Shown here: in pieces, positions 25,972 through 34,529 of the stretch
How the letters are laid out: each line of letters begins with the position of its first letter
Position numbering within the stretch: the stretch's first letter is position 1
Origin: Erysipelotrichaceae bacterium
Lineage (GTDB): Bacteria > Bacillota_I > Bacilli_A > Erysipelotrichales > Erysipelotrichaceae
Assembly: GCA_024684175.1 (NCBI GenBank)
Contig: JAIKXJ010000008.1
Location: 62,001 to 126,000 of the forward strand
Reading direction: 5' to 3'
DNA: 64,000 nucleotides
Translations under genes and position numbers: made by a program
Notes under the pieces: model-generated
What the model was told of the DNA's origin: nothing
The model's database searches: none
The model's input: only the letters and a program-made list of their open reading frames with translations

Positions 25972-27108
25972 TTAACCCTCCAGATAGAATAGATGACCGT
26001 TGCCTGACATGCACAGATCGGTCTTCAGTTTCAATGTTTTTTCATCGACGATCTTGAAGACGATCTCCTTGACATCCTGTCCGGCGAAACCCTGCATCGC
26101 ACTGTTATCGGTGATCGTGCAGTAATAACGTCCGTCTTCGATCTTATACGTGCCCTTGATCTTGACCATGCCGGCATAGACGTTTTCCGTGAAGACGAAG
26201 CTTCCCGACGGATCGAAGGAGACGCTCGGCTGGAAGATGTCGTTGACATCAGAGATCTTTGCTTTGTAGGAAGCCGCGGTCGCCGGAACGCCTTTGACGC
26301 GGACTTCATAGTTGACGGTCAGTTTCTTGTCGCCGCAGACCGCTTCGATCACGGCCTTGCCCGGAGCGACGGCTGTCGCCCTTCCTTTTTCATCGATCTT
26401 GACGACCTTTTCATCCGAAGACTTGAAGCTGATCTTATCGGTCGTGTTTTCCGGTACCGGACGGATCTCCAGATCCCAGTCTTTCTCGTTCTCATAAGAC
26501 CAGTAATTGCGGTACAGCGAAGTGATGCCCGTGCACGGGATCTTCTCGGACGGCGTGACGGCCGTATCCTCTTTCTTCGTGTCGTCCTTCTTCTCTTCCT
26601 CTTTCTTCGTTTCTTCCGGCTTGGTCTCTTCTTTCTTCTCTTCTTCCTTGGTGTCGGTCTTGGTCTCTTCCGGTACCGCCGGTGTCGTTTCTTCCTTCTT
26701 CGGTTCGACGGAAGAACCCTTGACTTCGATCGTCGAGAACAGGTCGTCGGACTTCGAACCCGACAGTGATGTTCTCAGTTTCAAGGTATCTTTATCCAGA
26801 ACTTCCAGGATGAGCTTGGAGACGCTCTCCTTTCCGCCGTCTTCGACATCCAGTGTCACGACGTTTTCGTTGAGCGTCCACTTGCCGGACAGCTCATTGT
26901 AGCCGTCGGTGAAGGAATCGGTGAAGACGAACGATCCGTCTTTGCCGAACCACAGTTTGGAATGATCTTCGTGGCCATAGTTGTCCACGCTGTTGTAATA
27001 AGTATTGCCGCCCAGTTCATAGGCCGCTTTTTCTTCTTTGTCGTCTTTCTTTCCGCATGCGCTTAAGCACAGGATCAAGATCAGTACGAGCAGCAGTTTC
27101 TTTTTCAT
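25972..27108 (-). CDS. Lipoprotein with duplicated domain around a Big-2-like segment
   Basis: A 378-residue surface lipoprotein: lipobox LSAC with Cys18, then a low-complexity linker very rich in Glu, Lys, Thr and Pro (about residues 135-185). Two similar halves flank it: the N-terminal one with SFVFTDSFTDGYNELSGKWTL and LKLRTSL, and the C-terminal one with SFVFTENVYAGMVKIKGTY and LKLKTDL. Between linker and second half is an Ig-like segment (KISFKSSDEKVVKIDEKGRATAVAPG) typical of Big-2 domains. AAGGAG precedes the ATG by six bases. Ligand and role are unknown; an adhesive or substrate-binding role is inference. Confidence 0.8.
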   Translation of the reverse strand: MKKKLLLVLILILCLSACGKKDDKEEKAAYELGGNTYYNSVDNYGHEDHSKLWFGKDGSFVFTDSFTDGYNELSGKWTLNENVVTLDVEDGGKESVSKLILEVLDKDTLKLRTSLSGSKSDDLFSTIEVKGSSVEPKKEETTPAVPEETKTDTKEEEKKEETKPEETKKEEEKKDDTKKEDTAVTPSEKIPCTGITSLYRNYWSYENEKDWDLEIRPVPENTTDKISFKSSDEKVVKIDEKGRATAVAPGKAVIEAVCGDKKLTVNYEVRVKGVPATAASYKAKISDVNDIFQPSVSFDPSGSFVFTENVYAGMVKIKGTYKIEDGRYYCTITDNSAMQGFAGQDVKEIVFKIVDEKTLKLKTDLCMSGNGHLFYLEG

Positions 27109-27237
27109 GTTAAACTCCTTTCTTGAAGCAAAAGTGTTTTCGAAGGACCCCTTCCTTCGCCTTTATTGTAATATAGACGCACTTTCTTTTCCTCTTCCGC
27201 CCTGATCAACTATACATTCAAAGGCATTCCGTCACAC

Positions 27238-28350
27238 TTAGGAGAGCTTTTCTTTCAGTCTGCCGACTTCTTCTTCGCTCAGACCGATCTTTTCCAGATA
27301 CGCTTCCGCACAAGACCGCAGGTCTTCCTTGAACAGATCTTCGCTTTGAAAAGCTCTTCCCAGGTCCTTCAGCAAGTTCCTCTTTACGGTGCGGTCATAG
27401 ACAAAGGTGCCCAGCTTGATGCCGTAATAGTTTTCATAAGTCTTCATATAGTCCGCGACCACTTCTTCAACCGATGCGCCTGTCAGACATTCCAGTATCG
27501 CACAGACGAAACCGGTGCGGTCCTTCCCCTCCGTGCAATGGATCAGATACGGTCCTTCCTGTTCCATCAGGAAACGCAGTCCTTTGACCAGTCCTTTTTC
27601 AAATTCTTCCGTCGCATAAAACGTCGAAAGATCCAGAAGGATGAGGTCACAGCTGCTCGCATACCTTTCTTTCACACCTTCGTGCAAGGAATAGATGTAA
27701 GGGTGGTCCGCAAGGTCGATGACTGTCCGCACTCCTGCTTTCTTTGCCGCGGCATCGGCATAAGCGTTCCGTTTGATCTTGGGATCGAATGGCGAAGACG
27801 AGCGGTACAAGATGCCTTCCCTCATCCCGGAAGTCTGCACCATCCGGAAGTTGGCATAGTCTTCATCTTGCAGCTGCGGATAGTCTTCCCGGACGCTGCT
27901 CCTTCGGTAGACGGCTTCATCCTTGGGATAGGCTTGCGCATGCCCCTGTTTCTCTTGCAGATCGATGAAGACGGAGCCGGTGTCCTCAACTGTTTCCTCA
28001 AGATACAGAGCGACCAGATCTTTGTTCCGCTCTCCCTCCACAAAAAGACAGAACGGCTTTTCTGCTTCTTCTGCCAGTACGATCGGCATGACAAACGTCT
28101 TTTCTTTGATCGCGACCTCGATCATATCGCCCGTATGATAGCCATGATGATTCATCCGCTGCGGTGAGATGTTCAAAATGAGCGTTTCATCTTCCGCAGA
28201 GCGGACTTCGGCACTCAAGGCTTCGTGTTCGTCGCTGACGCTGACGGGACGTTCGGCGACCGTCTCCTGCGCTGAAGAACTGCAGTCATTCAAAAAGAAC
28301 AGCGATGCGCTCAGACACAGGATCAATGATGCATAAAGGAAGGTCTTCAT
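27238..28350 (-). CDS. Exported tyrosine/dual-specificity phosphatase
   Basis: A 370-residue protein with an N-terminal hydrophobic signal (about residues 1-20) ending in a possible lipid-attached Cys23 (LNDC, a poor lipobox). The phosphatase loop HCTEGKDRTG holds Cys272 and Arg278, the Cx5R active site of tyrosine and lipid phosphatases (IphP-like). A general-acid Asp candidate lies upstream in IDLADHPYIY. The first 140 residues form a separate beta-rich domain of unknown type. It would act outside the membrane, on phosphoprotein or phospholipid. It is a single gene; nothing nearby tells the substrate. Confidence 0.8.
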   Translation of the reverse strand: MKTFLYASLILCLSASLFFLNDCSSSAQETVAERPVSVSDEHEALSAEVRSAEDETLILNISPQRMNHHGYHTGDMIEVAIKEKTFVMPIVLAEEAEKPFCLFVEGERNKDLVALYLEETVEDTGSVFIDLQEKQGHAQAYPKDEAVYRRSSVREDYPQLQDEDYANFRMVQTSGMREGILYRSSSPFDPKIKRNAYADAAAKKAGVRTVIDLADHPYIYSLHEGVKERYASSCDLILLDLSTFYATEEFEKGLVKGLRFLMEQEGPYLIHCTEGKDRTGFVCAILECLTGASVEEVVADYMKTYENYYGIKLGTFVYDRTVKRNLLKDLGRAFQSEDLFKEDLRSCAEAYLEKIGLSEEEVGRLKEKLS

Positions 28351-28477
28351 CTTTCAACTACATCATATCGCAAACGCCATGATGTCATATAGTCTAACAG
28401 CTCTTTACGTTTCGCTCACGCAAAGGATCGTCACTCATGAGATAATATAACTGTAAAAAAGATAAGGAGGATCTACG

Positions 28478-29593
28478 ATGTCGATCGATTTAAGCAAGAT
28501 GCCGAAACTCGGTTTCGGCCTGATGCGTCTTCCGGAGAAAGACGGAGTCATCGACCACGAACAGGTATGCCAGATGGTCGATCTGTATATGAATGCCGGA
28601 CTGACCTATTTTGATACCGCCTATGTCTACCATCACGGTCTTTCGGAAGCGGAAGTCAAGGAAGCCATCGTCAAGCGCTACCCGCGTGAAAGCTTCACCG
28701 TCGCCACCAAACTGCCGGAATGGGAGATCAAGTGCGACGAAGACAAGGAACGCATCTTCAACGAACAGCTCGAAAGGACCGGTGCCGGCTACTTCGACTT
28801 CTATCTGATGCATGCGGTGGACGATGACAACTTCGCCAACTATGAAAAATACGACTGCTTCAATTTCGGCTTCGAAAAGAAGAAACAGGGTCTGATCAAA
28901 CATCTGGGTTTCTCGTTCCACGGGACACCGGAGATGCTGGTGAAGATCCTGGACAAGTACCCTGACATCGAATTCGTGCAGATACAGCTCAACTATCTCG
29001 ACTGGGATTCCGAAAAAGTCTGTTCCGGAAAACTCTATGAGATCCTGAGTGGACGTCATATCCCGATCGTCGTCATGGAACCGGTCAAGGGCGGCTACCT
29101 TGCTTCCCTGAGGGAAGACCTCGAAAACAAGTTCAAAGCGGTCGATCCGGACAATTCCGTCGCTTCCTGGGCACTTCGCTATGTCGGATCTTTACCCGGC
29201 GTCATGACGCTGCTTTCCGGCATGTCCCTGCTCTGTCAGATGGAAGACAACGTGAAGACCTTCACGGACTTCAAGCCGCTGAACGAAGAAGAAAGAAAGA
29301 CGATACAGGATGTCGTCGATACGATGAAAAAGACACCGCAGATCGGCTGCACCGGCTGCAGCTACTGCACGGACGGCTGCCCGATGAACGTCGGTATCCC
29401 GAACATCTTCAAGATCATCAACACCGTCAACATGTACGGGAAGTCGGAAAAGACCGATAAGATGTATGCACAGATGCTGGAAAAGAAATCCGGACCGGCC
29501 GACTGTATCCAGTGCGGACAGTGCGAATCCGTCTGTCCTCAGCACCTTCCGATCATCGAACTGCTGCAGGATGCCGCCAAGACGCTCGGATAA
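28478..29593 (+). CDS. Aldo-keto reductase with two C-terminal 4Fe-4S motifs
   Basis: A 371-residue AKR-type TIM-barrel reductase. It opens KLGFGLMRLPEKDG and has TYFDTAYVYHHG with the catalytic Asp and Tyr. The C-terminus holds two ferredoxin-like motifs: CTGCSYCTDGCP (from Cys291) and CIQCGQCESVCP (from Cys343). AAGGAGG lies seven bases upstream. The Fe-S clusters suggest electron transfer from ferredoxin rather than NADPH alone. Such enzymes are common in anaerobic Bacillota, and the substrate is usually unknown. Single gene with its own terminator. Confidence 0.9.
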   Translation: MSIDLSKMPKLGFGLMRLPEKDGVIDHEQVCQMVDLYMNAGLTYFDTAYVYHHGLSEAEVKEAIVKRYPRESFTVATKLPEWEIKCDEDKERIFNEQLERTGAGYFDFYLMHAVDDDNFANYEKYDCFNFGFEKKKQGLIKHLGFSFHGTPEMLVKILDKYPDIEFVQIQLNYLDWDSEKVCSGKLYEILSGRHIPIVVMEPVKGGYLASLREDLENKFKAVDPDNSVASWALRYVGSLPGVMTLLSGMSLLCQMEDNVKTFTDFKPLNEEERKTIQDVVDTMKKTPQIGCTGCSYCTDGCPMNVGIPNIFKIINTVNMYGKSEKTDKMYAQMLEKKSGPADCIQCGQCESVCPQHLPIIELLQDAAKTLG

Positions 29594-29610
29594 AACGATA
29601 CGTATCATAT

Positions 29611-29640
29611 AAAGATCAGCTTCACGCTGATCTTTTCTTT
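29611..29640. terminator. Bidirectional terminator
   Basis: AAAGATCAGC/GCTGATCTTT with loop TTCAC and T runs on both strands, between convergent aldo-keto reductase and malic enzyme genes. Confidence 0.82.
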
Positions 29641-29649
29641 TGGTTCATT

Positions 29650-30822
29650 TCAGATCCGGGCAACGCCGCTGTCTCTGGCAGCCTGCGCCACAGCGTTTGC
29701 GACCGTTTTGCCGACCCGCGGATCGAAGGCCTTCGGAAGGATGTATTCCTCGTTGAGCTCTTCCTCGCTGACCAGCTCCGATAAAGCTTTCGCTGCCGCC
29801 ATCTTCATCTGTTCGTTGATGTCGGATGCCCGCACGTCGAACGTCCCGCGGAAGACACCGGGGAACGCCAGAACGTTGTTGACCTGATTGGGATAGTCGC
29901 TGCGTCCGGTCGCGATGATCCTGGCTCCGCCTTCTTTGGCCTCTTCCGGAGAGATCTCCGGCATCGGGTTGGCGCAGGCAAAGACGATGGCGTCCTTGTT
30001 CATGGTCCGGACCATGTCCGCCGTGAGCGTGCCGGGTGCCGAGACACCGATGAAGATGTCCGCCCCCTGGATCACGTCTTTCAGACTGCCGGCCTCTTTG
30101 TTGGGATTGGTGCACTTCGCCATCTCTTCCTTGATCCAGTTGAGTCCTTCTCTTCCTTCGACGATCGCCCCTTTGCGGTCGGTCATGACGATGTTCTTAA
30201 AACCCGCCGACAGCAAGAGCTTCACGATCGAGATCGCCGCCGCTCCGGCACCGGAAGTCACGACTTTGACTTCCTCTTTTTTCTTTTTGACGATCTTCAG
30301 GGCATTGGTCAGTCCGGCCAGCGTGATGATCGCCGTACCGTGCTGATCATCATGGAAGATCGGGATGTCACATTTTTCTTTCAGCTTCCGTTCGATCTCG
30401 AAACAGCGCGGCGACGCGATATCTTCCAGGTTGATGCCGCCGAAGGATCCCGAGATCAGATAGACGGTATTGACGATCTCATCGACGTCTTTCGACTTGA
30501 TGCAGATGGGGAAGGCATCGACGCCGCCGAAGGATTTGAACAGGACGCACTTGCCTTCCATGACCGGCATGCCCGCCTCCGGACCGATATCGCCCAGTCC
30601 CAGGACGGCGGTGCCGTCTGTGACGACTGCACACAGGTTGTGCCTTCTGGTCAGCTCATAGCTTTGATCGACATCTTTTTCGATCTCCAGGCAGGCCTGC
30701 GCAACGCCCGGCGTATAGGCCATCGTCAAAGCTTCTTTTGTGTCGACCGGGACCCGGGAAACAACTTCGATCTTGCCCTTCCATTCCTTGTGTTTTTGAA
30801 GGGACTTCTCCATGACATCCAT
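29650..30822 (-). CDS. NAD-type malic enzyme
   Basis: A 390-residue short malic enzyme. The N-terminal domain shows [12 protein letters not shown] and [23 protein letters not shown], then FHDDQHGTA (metal Asp-Asp), and the NAD fold [15 protein letters not shown]. The length lacks the C-terminal phosphotransacetylase-like domain of MaeB. It converts L-malate to pyruvate and CO2, reducing NAD(P). It starts one base after the stop of the Ldh-type dehydrogenase gene, so both are coupled. Together they could interconvert malate, pyruvate and another 2-hydroxyacid. Confidence 0.92.
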   Translation of the reverse strand: MDVMEKSLQKHKEWKGKIEVVSRVPVDTKEALTMAYTPGVAQACLEIEKDVDQSYELTRRHNLCAVVTDGTAVLGLGDIGPEAGMPVMEGKCVLFKSFGGVDAFPICIKSKDVDEIVNTVYLISGSFGGINLEDIASPRCFEIERKLKEKCDIPIFHDDQHGTAIITLAGLTNALKIVKKKKEEVKVVTSGAGAAAISIVKLLLSAGFKNIVMTDRKGAIVEGREGLNWIKEEMAKCTNPNKEAGSLKDVIQGADIFIGVSAPGTLTADMVRTMNKDAIVFACANPMPEISPEEAKEGGARIIATGRSDYPNQVNNVLAFPGVFRGTFDVRASDINEQMKMAAAKALSELVSEEELNEEYILPKAFDPRVGKTVANAVAQAARDSGVARI

Positions 30823-30823
30823 A

Positions 30824-31939
30824 TCAGACCTCCTCGAACGGGAACTTGTACGGCAGCTTGTGCTCGTCCCGCAGAGCGATCAGCTCCTTCTGCACGGCAT
30901 CATTGACCGGAACGCCTTTGTCTTTTCTTTCCAGCCAGACCAGATGTTCCTTTTCGCCGGCCGTATAGATGCGCTCATAGCCCGGTGCTTTCGCCGAAGC
31001 CCTTAACTGACGGCAGATCTCTCCCGCCGTCTTCTTGAACGTTTCCAGTCCCATGAAGGCTTCCGGATCCATCACGAAGAAGAAGTGTCCGAGATGATAC
31101 ATCTGCGGCTTGCCTTCCTTCGAGACGCCGCTGAGCGCCTTCATGAATTCTCCGCCGGCTAACGCGGAAGAAAGGATCTCGACGACCGTCGCATAGCCAT
31201 AACCTTTATAGCCGCACATCTCATCGCCCGGTCCGCCGCCCAAAGGCGCCAGGGCAGCCGTACCTTCACTCAGCATCTTCAAGATCGCCGCGGAATCGGT
31301 GACCGTCTTGCCGTCATGGGTGACGACCATGCCGGCCGGCGTCTCCTTGCCCGATCTGGCGTAGTATTCGATCTTTCCCCGCTGTACGATCGATGTCGCG
31401 CAGTCCAGACAGAACGGGAAGTCCTCATCGGTCGGCAAAGAGACCGTCAAAGGGTTGGTCCCCAGCATGTTTTCCACACCGAAGGTCGGTGCGATCGAAG
31501 GTCTGGCGTTGGTTCCGGTGATCCCGATCAGCCCTTCCTTGGCTGCCATATCCGTCCAGTAACCGGCGATGCCGTAGTGTGTCGAATTGCGGATCGCGCC
31601 GCCGGCCATGCCGAATTCTTTGGCCTTTTTGATGAGCTTTTCCATCATCGCGTGCGCTGCCACCATGCCCATGCCGTCATGGGCGTCCATGACGACCGTG
31701 GTCGCCGTCTCTTTGACGATTTCCAGATCCGTGTGCGGCAGCAAGGTGCCCTTGACAATACGGTCGATGTAGATCGGTTTGAAACGGTTGCAGCCGTGGG
31801 ACTCGATGCCTCTTCTATCCGATTCCAGCAAGACATCGGCACAGATCGCCGCATCTTCCTGCGATACGCCGTAAGCTTTGAAGACGTCGATCATGAAATC
31901 ATTCATCAGTTTCCAGTCGACATAAGGTCTCGTTTCCAT
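30824..31939 (-). CDS. Ldh-family malate/L-lactate-type dehydrogenase
   Basis: A 371-residue member of the LDH2/MDHG family (not the Rossmann-type LDH). Conserved pieces are ADVLLESDRRGIESHGCNRF (catalytic His in ESHG), DAHDGMGMVAAHAMM, IRNSTHYGIAGYW and TNARPSIAPTFG, and LGGGPGDEMCGYKGYG. Family members oxidise malate, (S)-sulfolactate, ureidoglycolate or other 2-hydroxyacids with NAD(P). It is first in a malate-type unit with the malic enzyme; a membrane protein gene of unknown function ends 26 bases upstream and may share the transcript. Confidence 0.88.
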   Translation of the reverse strand: METRPYVDWKLMNDFMIDVFKAYGVSQEDAAICADVLLESDRRGIESHGCNRFKPIYIDRIVKGTLLPHTDLEIVKETATTVVMDAHDGMGMVAAHAMMEKLIKKAKEFGMAGGAIRNSTHYGIAGYWTDMAAKEGLIGITGTNARPSIAPTFGVENMLGTNPLTVSLPTDEDFPFCLDCATSIVQRGKIEYYARSGKETPAGMVVTHDGKTVTDSAAILKMLSEGTAALAPLGGGPGDEMCGYKGYGYATVVEILSSALAGGEFMKALSGVSKEGKPQMYHLGHFFFVMDPEAFMGLETFKKTAGEICRQLRASAKAPGYERIYTAGEKEHLVWLERKDKGVPVNDAVQKELIALRDEHKLPYKFPFEEV

Positions 31940-31965
31940 AATTTCCTCCTAAAGATCTGTTCAGA

Positions 31966-32601
31966 TCAGATGATGCCCAGCGGGATGAGAGTGACCAGTA
32001 AGACGGCCACCGTTCCCCAGACGATGCCTAAAAAAGTGATCTGTTCCTTCTGCTTCCAGTAAGGAACGAAATTGCATGCAAGAAAAAACGGGATATACGT
32101 CGTCACGAAGACCGGCAAAACGCCCCACCATCTATAGACCCAGATGAAGGAGTGGTTCTCCGTGCCTGCCAGAAACGACTCGAACAAGGCAAACAGCAGC
32201 GCCATCGATAAGGCACCGACGATCTTTCTTTTCCGGTCCGGCTTTTTCGGCAGCATCTTGTAAGAGATGATGCCGGCCAGCGAGAACATCATCGACAGTT
32301 CCCAGCATACCCCGATCAGCAGGATGAAGGTCGTGGATGCGTTGGAGACCGACCACAGCGGATAGCCGGCAAAGTGGCCGATGACCGCATTGCCGATCTC
32401 ATAGAGCCAGTGTACCCCGTACAAGGAAAAACCGGCGACGATCGCCTTGAAGTCTTTGTTCTTATATTCGCTCCAGTAAACGTAAAACACGACCGCAAGG
32501 ATGAAGATGAAGGTCCAGTTGAAATTCGCAGTGCTCCGTACGAGGATCGCATCGACCAGATCCTTTGCCTCCGCAGAACCGTCTCCCCAGAAGACAAACA
32601 T
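31966..32601 (-). CDS. Multi-pass membrane protein, unknown
   Basis: A 211-residue integral membrane protein with about six helices, e.g. FNWTFIFILAVVFYVYW, FILLIGVCWELSMMFSLAGI and FLGIVWGTVAVLLVTLIPL. It is rich in Trp, His and Asn within helices (IGHFAGYPLWSVSNAST, NHSFIWVYRWWGVLP). I do not recognise a family. AGAGG lies upstream of the ATG. Its position 26 bases before the 2-hydroxyacid dehydrogenase gene suggests a role in transport or sensing of the same compound, but this is only context. Confidence 0.7.
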   Translation of the reverse strand: MFVFWGDGSAEAKDLVDAILVRSTANFNWTFIFILAVVFYVYWSEYKNKDFKAIVAGFSLYGVHWLYEIGNAVIGHFAGYPLWSVSNASTTFILLIGVCWELSMMFSLAGIISYKMLPKKPDRKRKIVGALSMALLFALFESFLAGTENHSFIWVYRWWGVLPVFVTTYIPFFLACNFVPYWKQKEQITFLGIVWGTVAVLLVTLIPLGII

Positions 32602-32721
32602 ATTATGATCACCTCTCTTTTGTTGATTTCATTATGACACAGGTCAGCAAAACAGAAAACAGTCCCGCCATTCAGCGGGGCCGGATCGTACCTTCTTTCA
32701 AAAAGATCTTTTCGTGCAAAT

Positions 32722-32742
32722 AAAAAGAGGGTCTTGCCCTCT
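32722..32742 (-). terminator. Rho-independent terminator of the GH25 gene
   Basis: AGAGGG/CCCTCT with loop TCTTG and T run on the minus strand, just after the lysozyme stop. Confidence 0.8.
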
Positions 32743-34157
32743 CATTCCTGGTAAAGGATATCCAGATCGACATCGCCGTCGACACCGTCGATCCTGCCCC
32801 AGGCACAGGTCTGCCACATCGCATACTTTCCCCGGTAGCTTGAATGATCGGTGTAGTGCGCCAGCCAGATCTTGCGCTCATCGGTACGCTTCCAGATGTT
32901 TTCCAGATAGTACTTGCTGCCGTAAAGCATCGCCTCATAGCCGAGCTTTTCCGCCTCTTCTTCAAAGACCGTATAGAAACGGTCGAGGTCCTTGAAACTG
33001 ATGCCGTAGTCCTGAAAATCCGGGAAGTTCTCAAAGTCGAACACGATCGGTAATTCCAGATGGGCATCGCCGAGTTCCGCGACTATCTGCCGCAAAACGT
33101 CTTTCACTTCCTGTTCGCTCTTGTCATTGGAATAATAATAGACGCCTGCCGGGATACCGACGCGGTTGGCACCGGCCAGGTTTTCTTTGAAACTGTCATC
33201 AAGATACAAGATCCCGTTGCGCGAGAAACCGATGCGGATCATGATGAATTCACATCCTGCTTTCTTCAAAGCGTCAAAATCGATATCGCCCTGCCATTCG
33301 GAAACATCGATACCGAAATGCAGACCCTTTTCTTTGTATTCATTGACGAAATCGGCAAAAGCGATTCTCTCTTCTTCCTCTTCGTCATCATAGCTGATCC
33401 TGTTGACGACACTGACCGTCAGATCCCACTTCGTCTCGTTGCCCGAAGCATCCCGCAGCGTGACATGTAAAGGATAATCACCCACTCTGCTTGTATTGAC
33501 CTTGCCCTCGACCTCCAGGATCGGATCACGGTCCGCATTGTCACCGTAACCGATGTGATCGTAGATATTGAACGTCGAACCTCTTTTGATCATCGTACCG
33601 TCGCCATACGCAAAAATAAACGGCGCTTCCTCATCATCGACGATCAGTTCATAAGAATCCGTTGACGCATTGCCATACTCGTCTTTCGCTGTGACCTTCA
33701 CCGTATAGTTTCCCGGATAACAGACATCGAGGTCGGTCTCAAATTCGATACCGCCCTCGTTGAAACTGACGTTCTGCAAGACCTCTTGTTTTCCATACGG
33801 AAGATCGGTCTTGATATGCAAGACCTTCTCTTTGATCTTGAGATCCGGCGGCGTGGTATCGACGACCTCATACCGCAAGACCACATCCTTGGAGAAGAAG
33901 AGACGCTTGACGGTATAGGTGAACTCAAAACGTCCGACCTCATCGGTCTTCAGATATTCCTGTTCAGGCGTGACCTCTCCGCCGGCTTTGGCGATCAGAT
34001 CGGCCGCCTTGTATGTTTCGCCTTTTTCTAGGATCAACCTCTCTTTTTCAAACGTGACATAAGGCATCAGAAAAGCCAGCAGCAGTGCTGCCGCGATCAG
34101 AAATAAGAGGATGGATCTTCGCATCCTTTTTCCCGCCAATGCCTTATCTTTGATCAT
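32742..34157 (-). CDS. Membrane-anchored GH25 lysozyme with Ig-like domains
   Basis: A 471-residue protein with one N-terminal membrane helix (about 14-32), two or three tandem Ig-like domains (about 40-270; repeated GNYTVKVTAKDEYGN and GDYPLHVTLRDASGN, typical of bacterial cadherin/DUF5011-like folds), and a GH25 domain from about residue 285. The active-site motifs GIDVSEWQGDIDF and VFDFENF are intact. It cuts the N-acetylmuramoyl-glucosamine link of peptidoglycan outside the cell. It is a likely cell-wall remodelling enzyme. A small gene ends four bases before its start. Confidence 0.9.
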   Translation of the reverse strand: MIKDKALAGKRMRRSILLFLIAAALLLAFLMPYVTFEKERLILEKGETYKAADLIAKAGGEVTPEQEYLKTDEVGRFEFTYTVKRLFFSKDVVLRYEVVDTTPPDLKIKEKVLHIKTDLPYGKQEVLQNVSFNEGGIEFETDLDVCYPGNYTVKVTAKDEYGNASTDSYELIVDDEEAPFIFAYGDGTMIKRGSTFNIYDHIGYGDNADRDPILEVEGKVNTSRVGDYPLHVTLRDASGNETKWDLTVSVVNRISYDDEEEEERIAFADFVNEYKEKGLHFGIDVSEWQGDIDFDALKKAGCEFIMIRIGFSRNGILYLDDSFKENLAGANRVGIPAGVYYYSNDKSEQEVKDVLRQIVAELGDAHLELPIVFDFENFPDFQDYGISFKDLDRFYTVFEEEAEKLGYEAMLYGSKYYLENIWKRTDERKIWLAHYTDHSSYRGKYAMWQTCAWGRIDGVDGDVDLDILYQE

Positions 34158-34160
34158 CCT

Positions 34161-34439
34161 TTATGCGTTCCAGATCTCCCTGATGTAATCCTGCAGGATC
34201 TTTTTGTCCTGTTCCACATCGCTCAGATCCTTACTGTCGGTGCGGATGCTGTTGAGGATCTTGTCGGTATCGGCAAGCACATCCTCGATCTTCGCTCTTC
34301 CTTCTTCGTTGCGGCTGTAGAAATTCTTATATGCCAGGACCGACATCTTGACGATCATCTGCCAGTCGTCTTTCAATTTGCCGCCGCTGACGGCTTCCGC
34401 GATCTCGTCGGGAAGCTCGAATCTTTTCTTTTCTTCCAT
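34161..34439 (-). CDS. Small soluble helical protein, unknown
   Basis: A 92-residue charged, helical protein (opening MEEKKRFELPDEIAEAV, containing KMSVLAYKNFYSRNEEGR). The start at 34439 is chosen because AGAGG lies eight bases upstream; a longer open frame to 34505 would run back into the terminator of the ABC gene. It ends four bases before the lysozyme start, so the two are probably one transcript. No family recognised. Confidence 0.6.
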   Translation of the reverse strand: MEEKKRFELPDEIAEAVSGGKLKDDWQMIVKMSVLAYKNFYSRNEEGRAKIEDVLADTDKILNSIRTDSKDLSDVEQDKKILQDYIREIWNA

Positions 34440-34503
34440 GTTCGTTTCCTCTTTTCCTATTGTGACAGAAAACAGGTATCCCCGCAATTCTTCCGCTGTA
34501 CAC

Positions 34504-34523
34504 AAAAACTCCCTTGCGGGAGT
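34504..34523 (-). terminator. Terminator after the ABC exporter operon
   Basis: ACTCCC/GGGAGT with loop TTGC, followed by T run on the minus strand. Confidence 0.82.
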
Positions 34524-34529
34524 CTTGTT

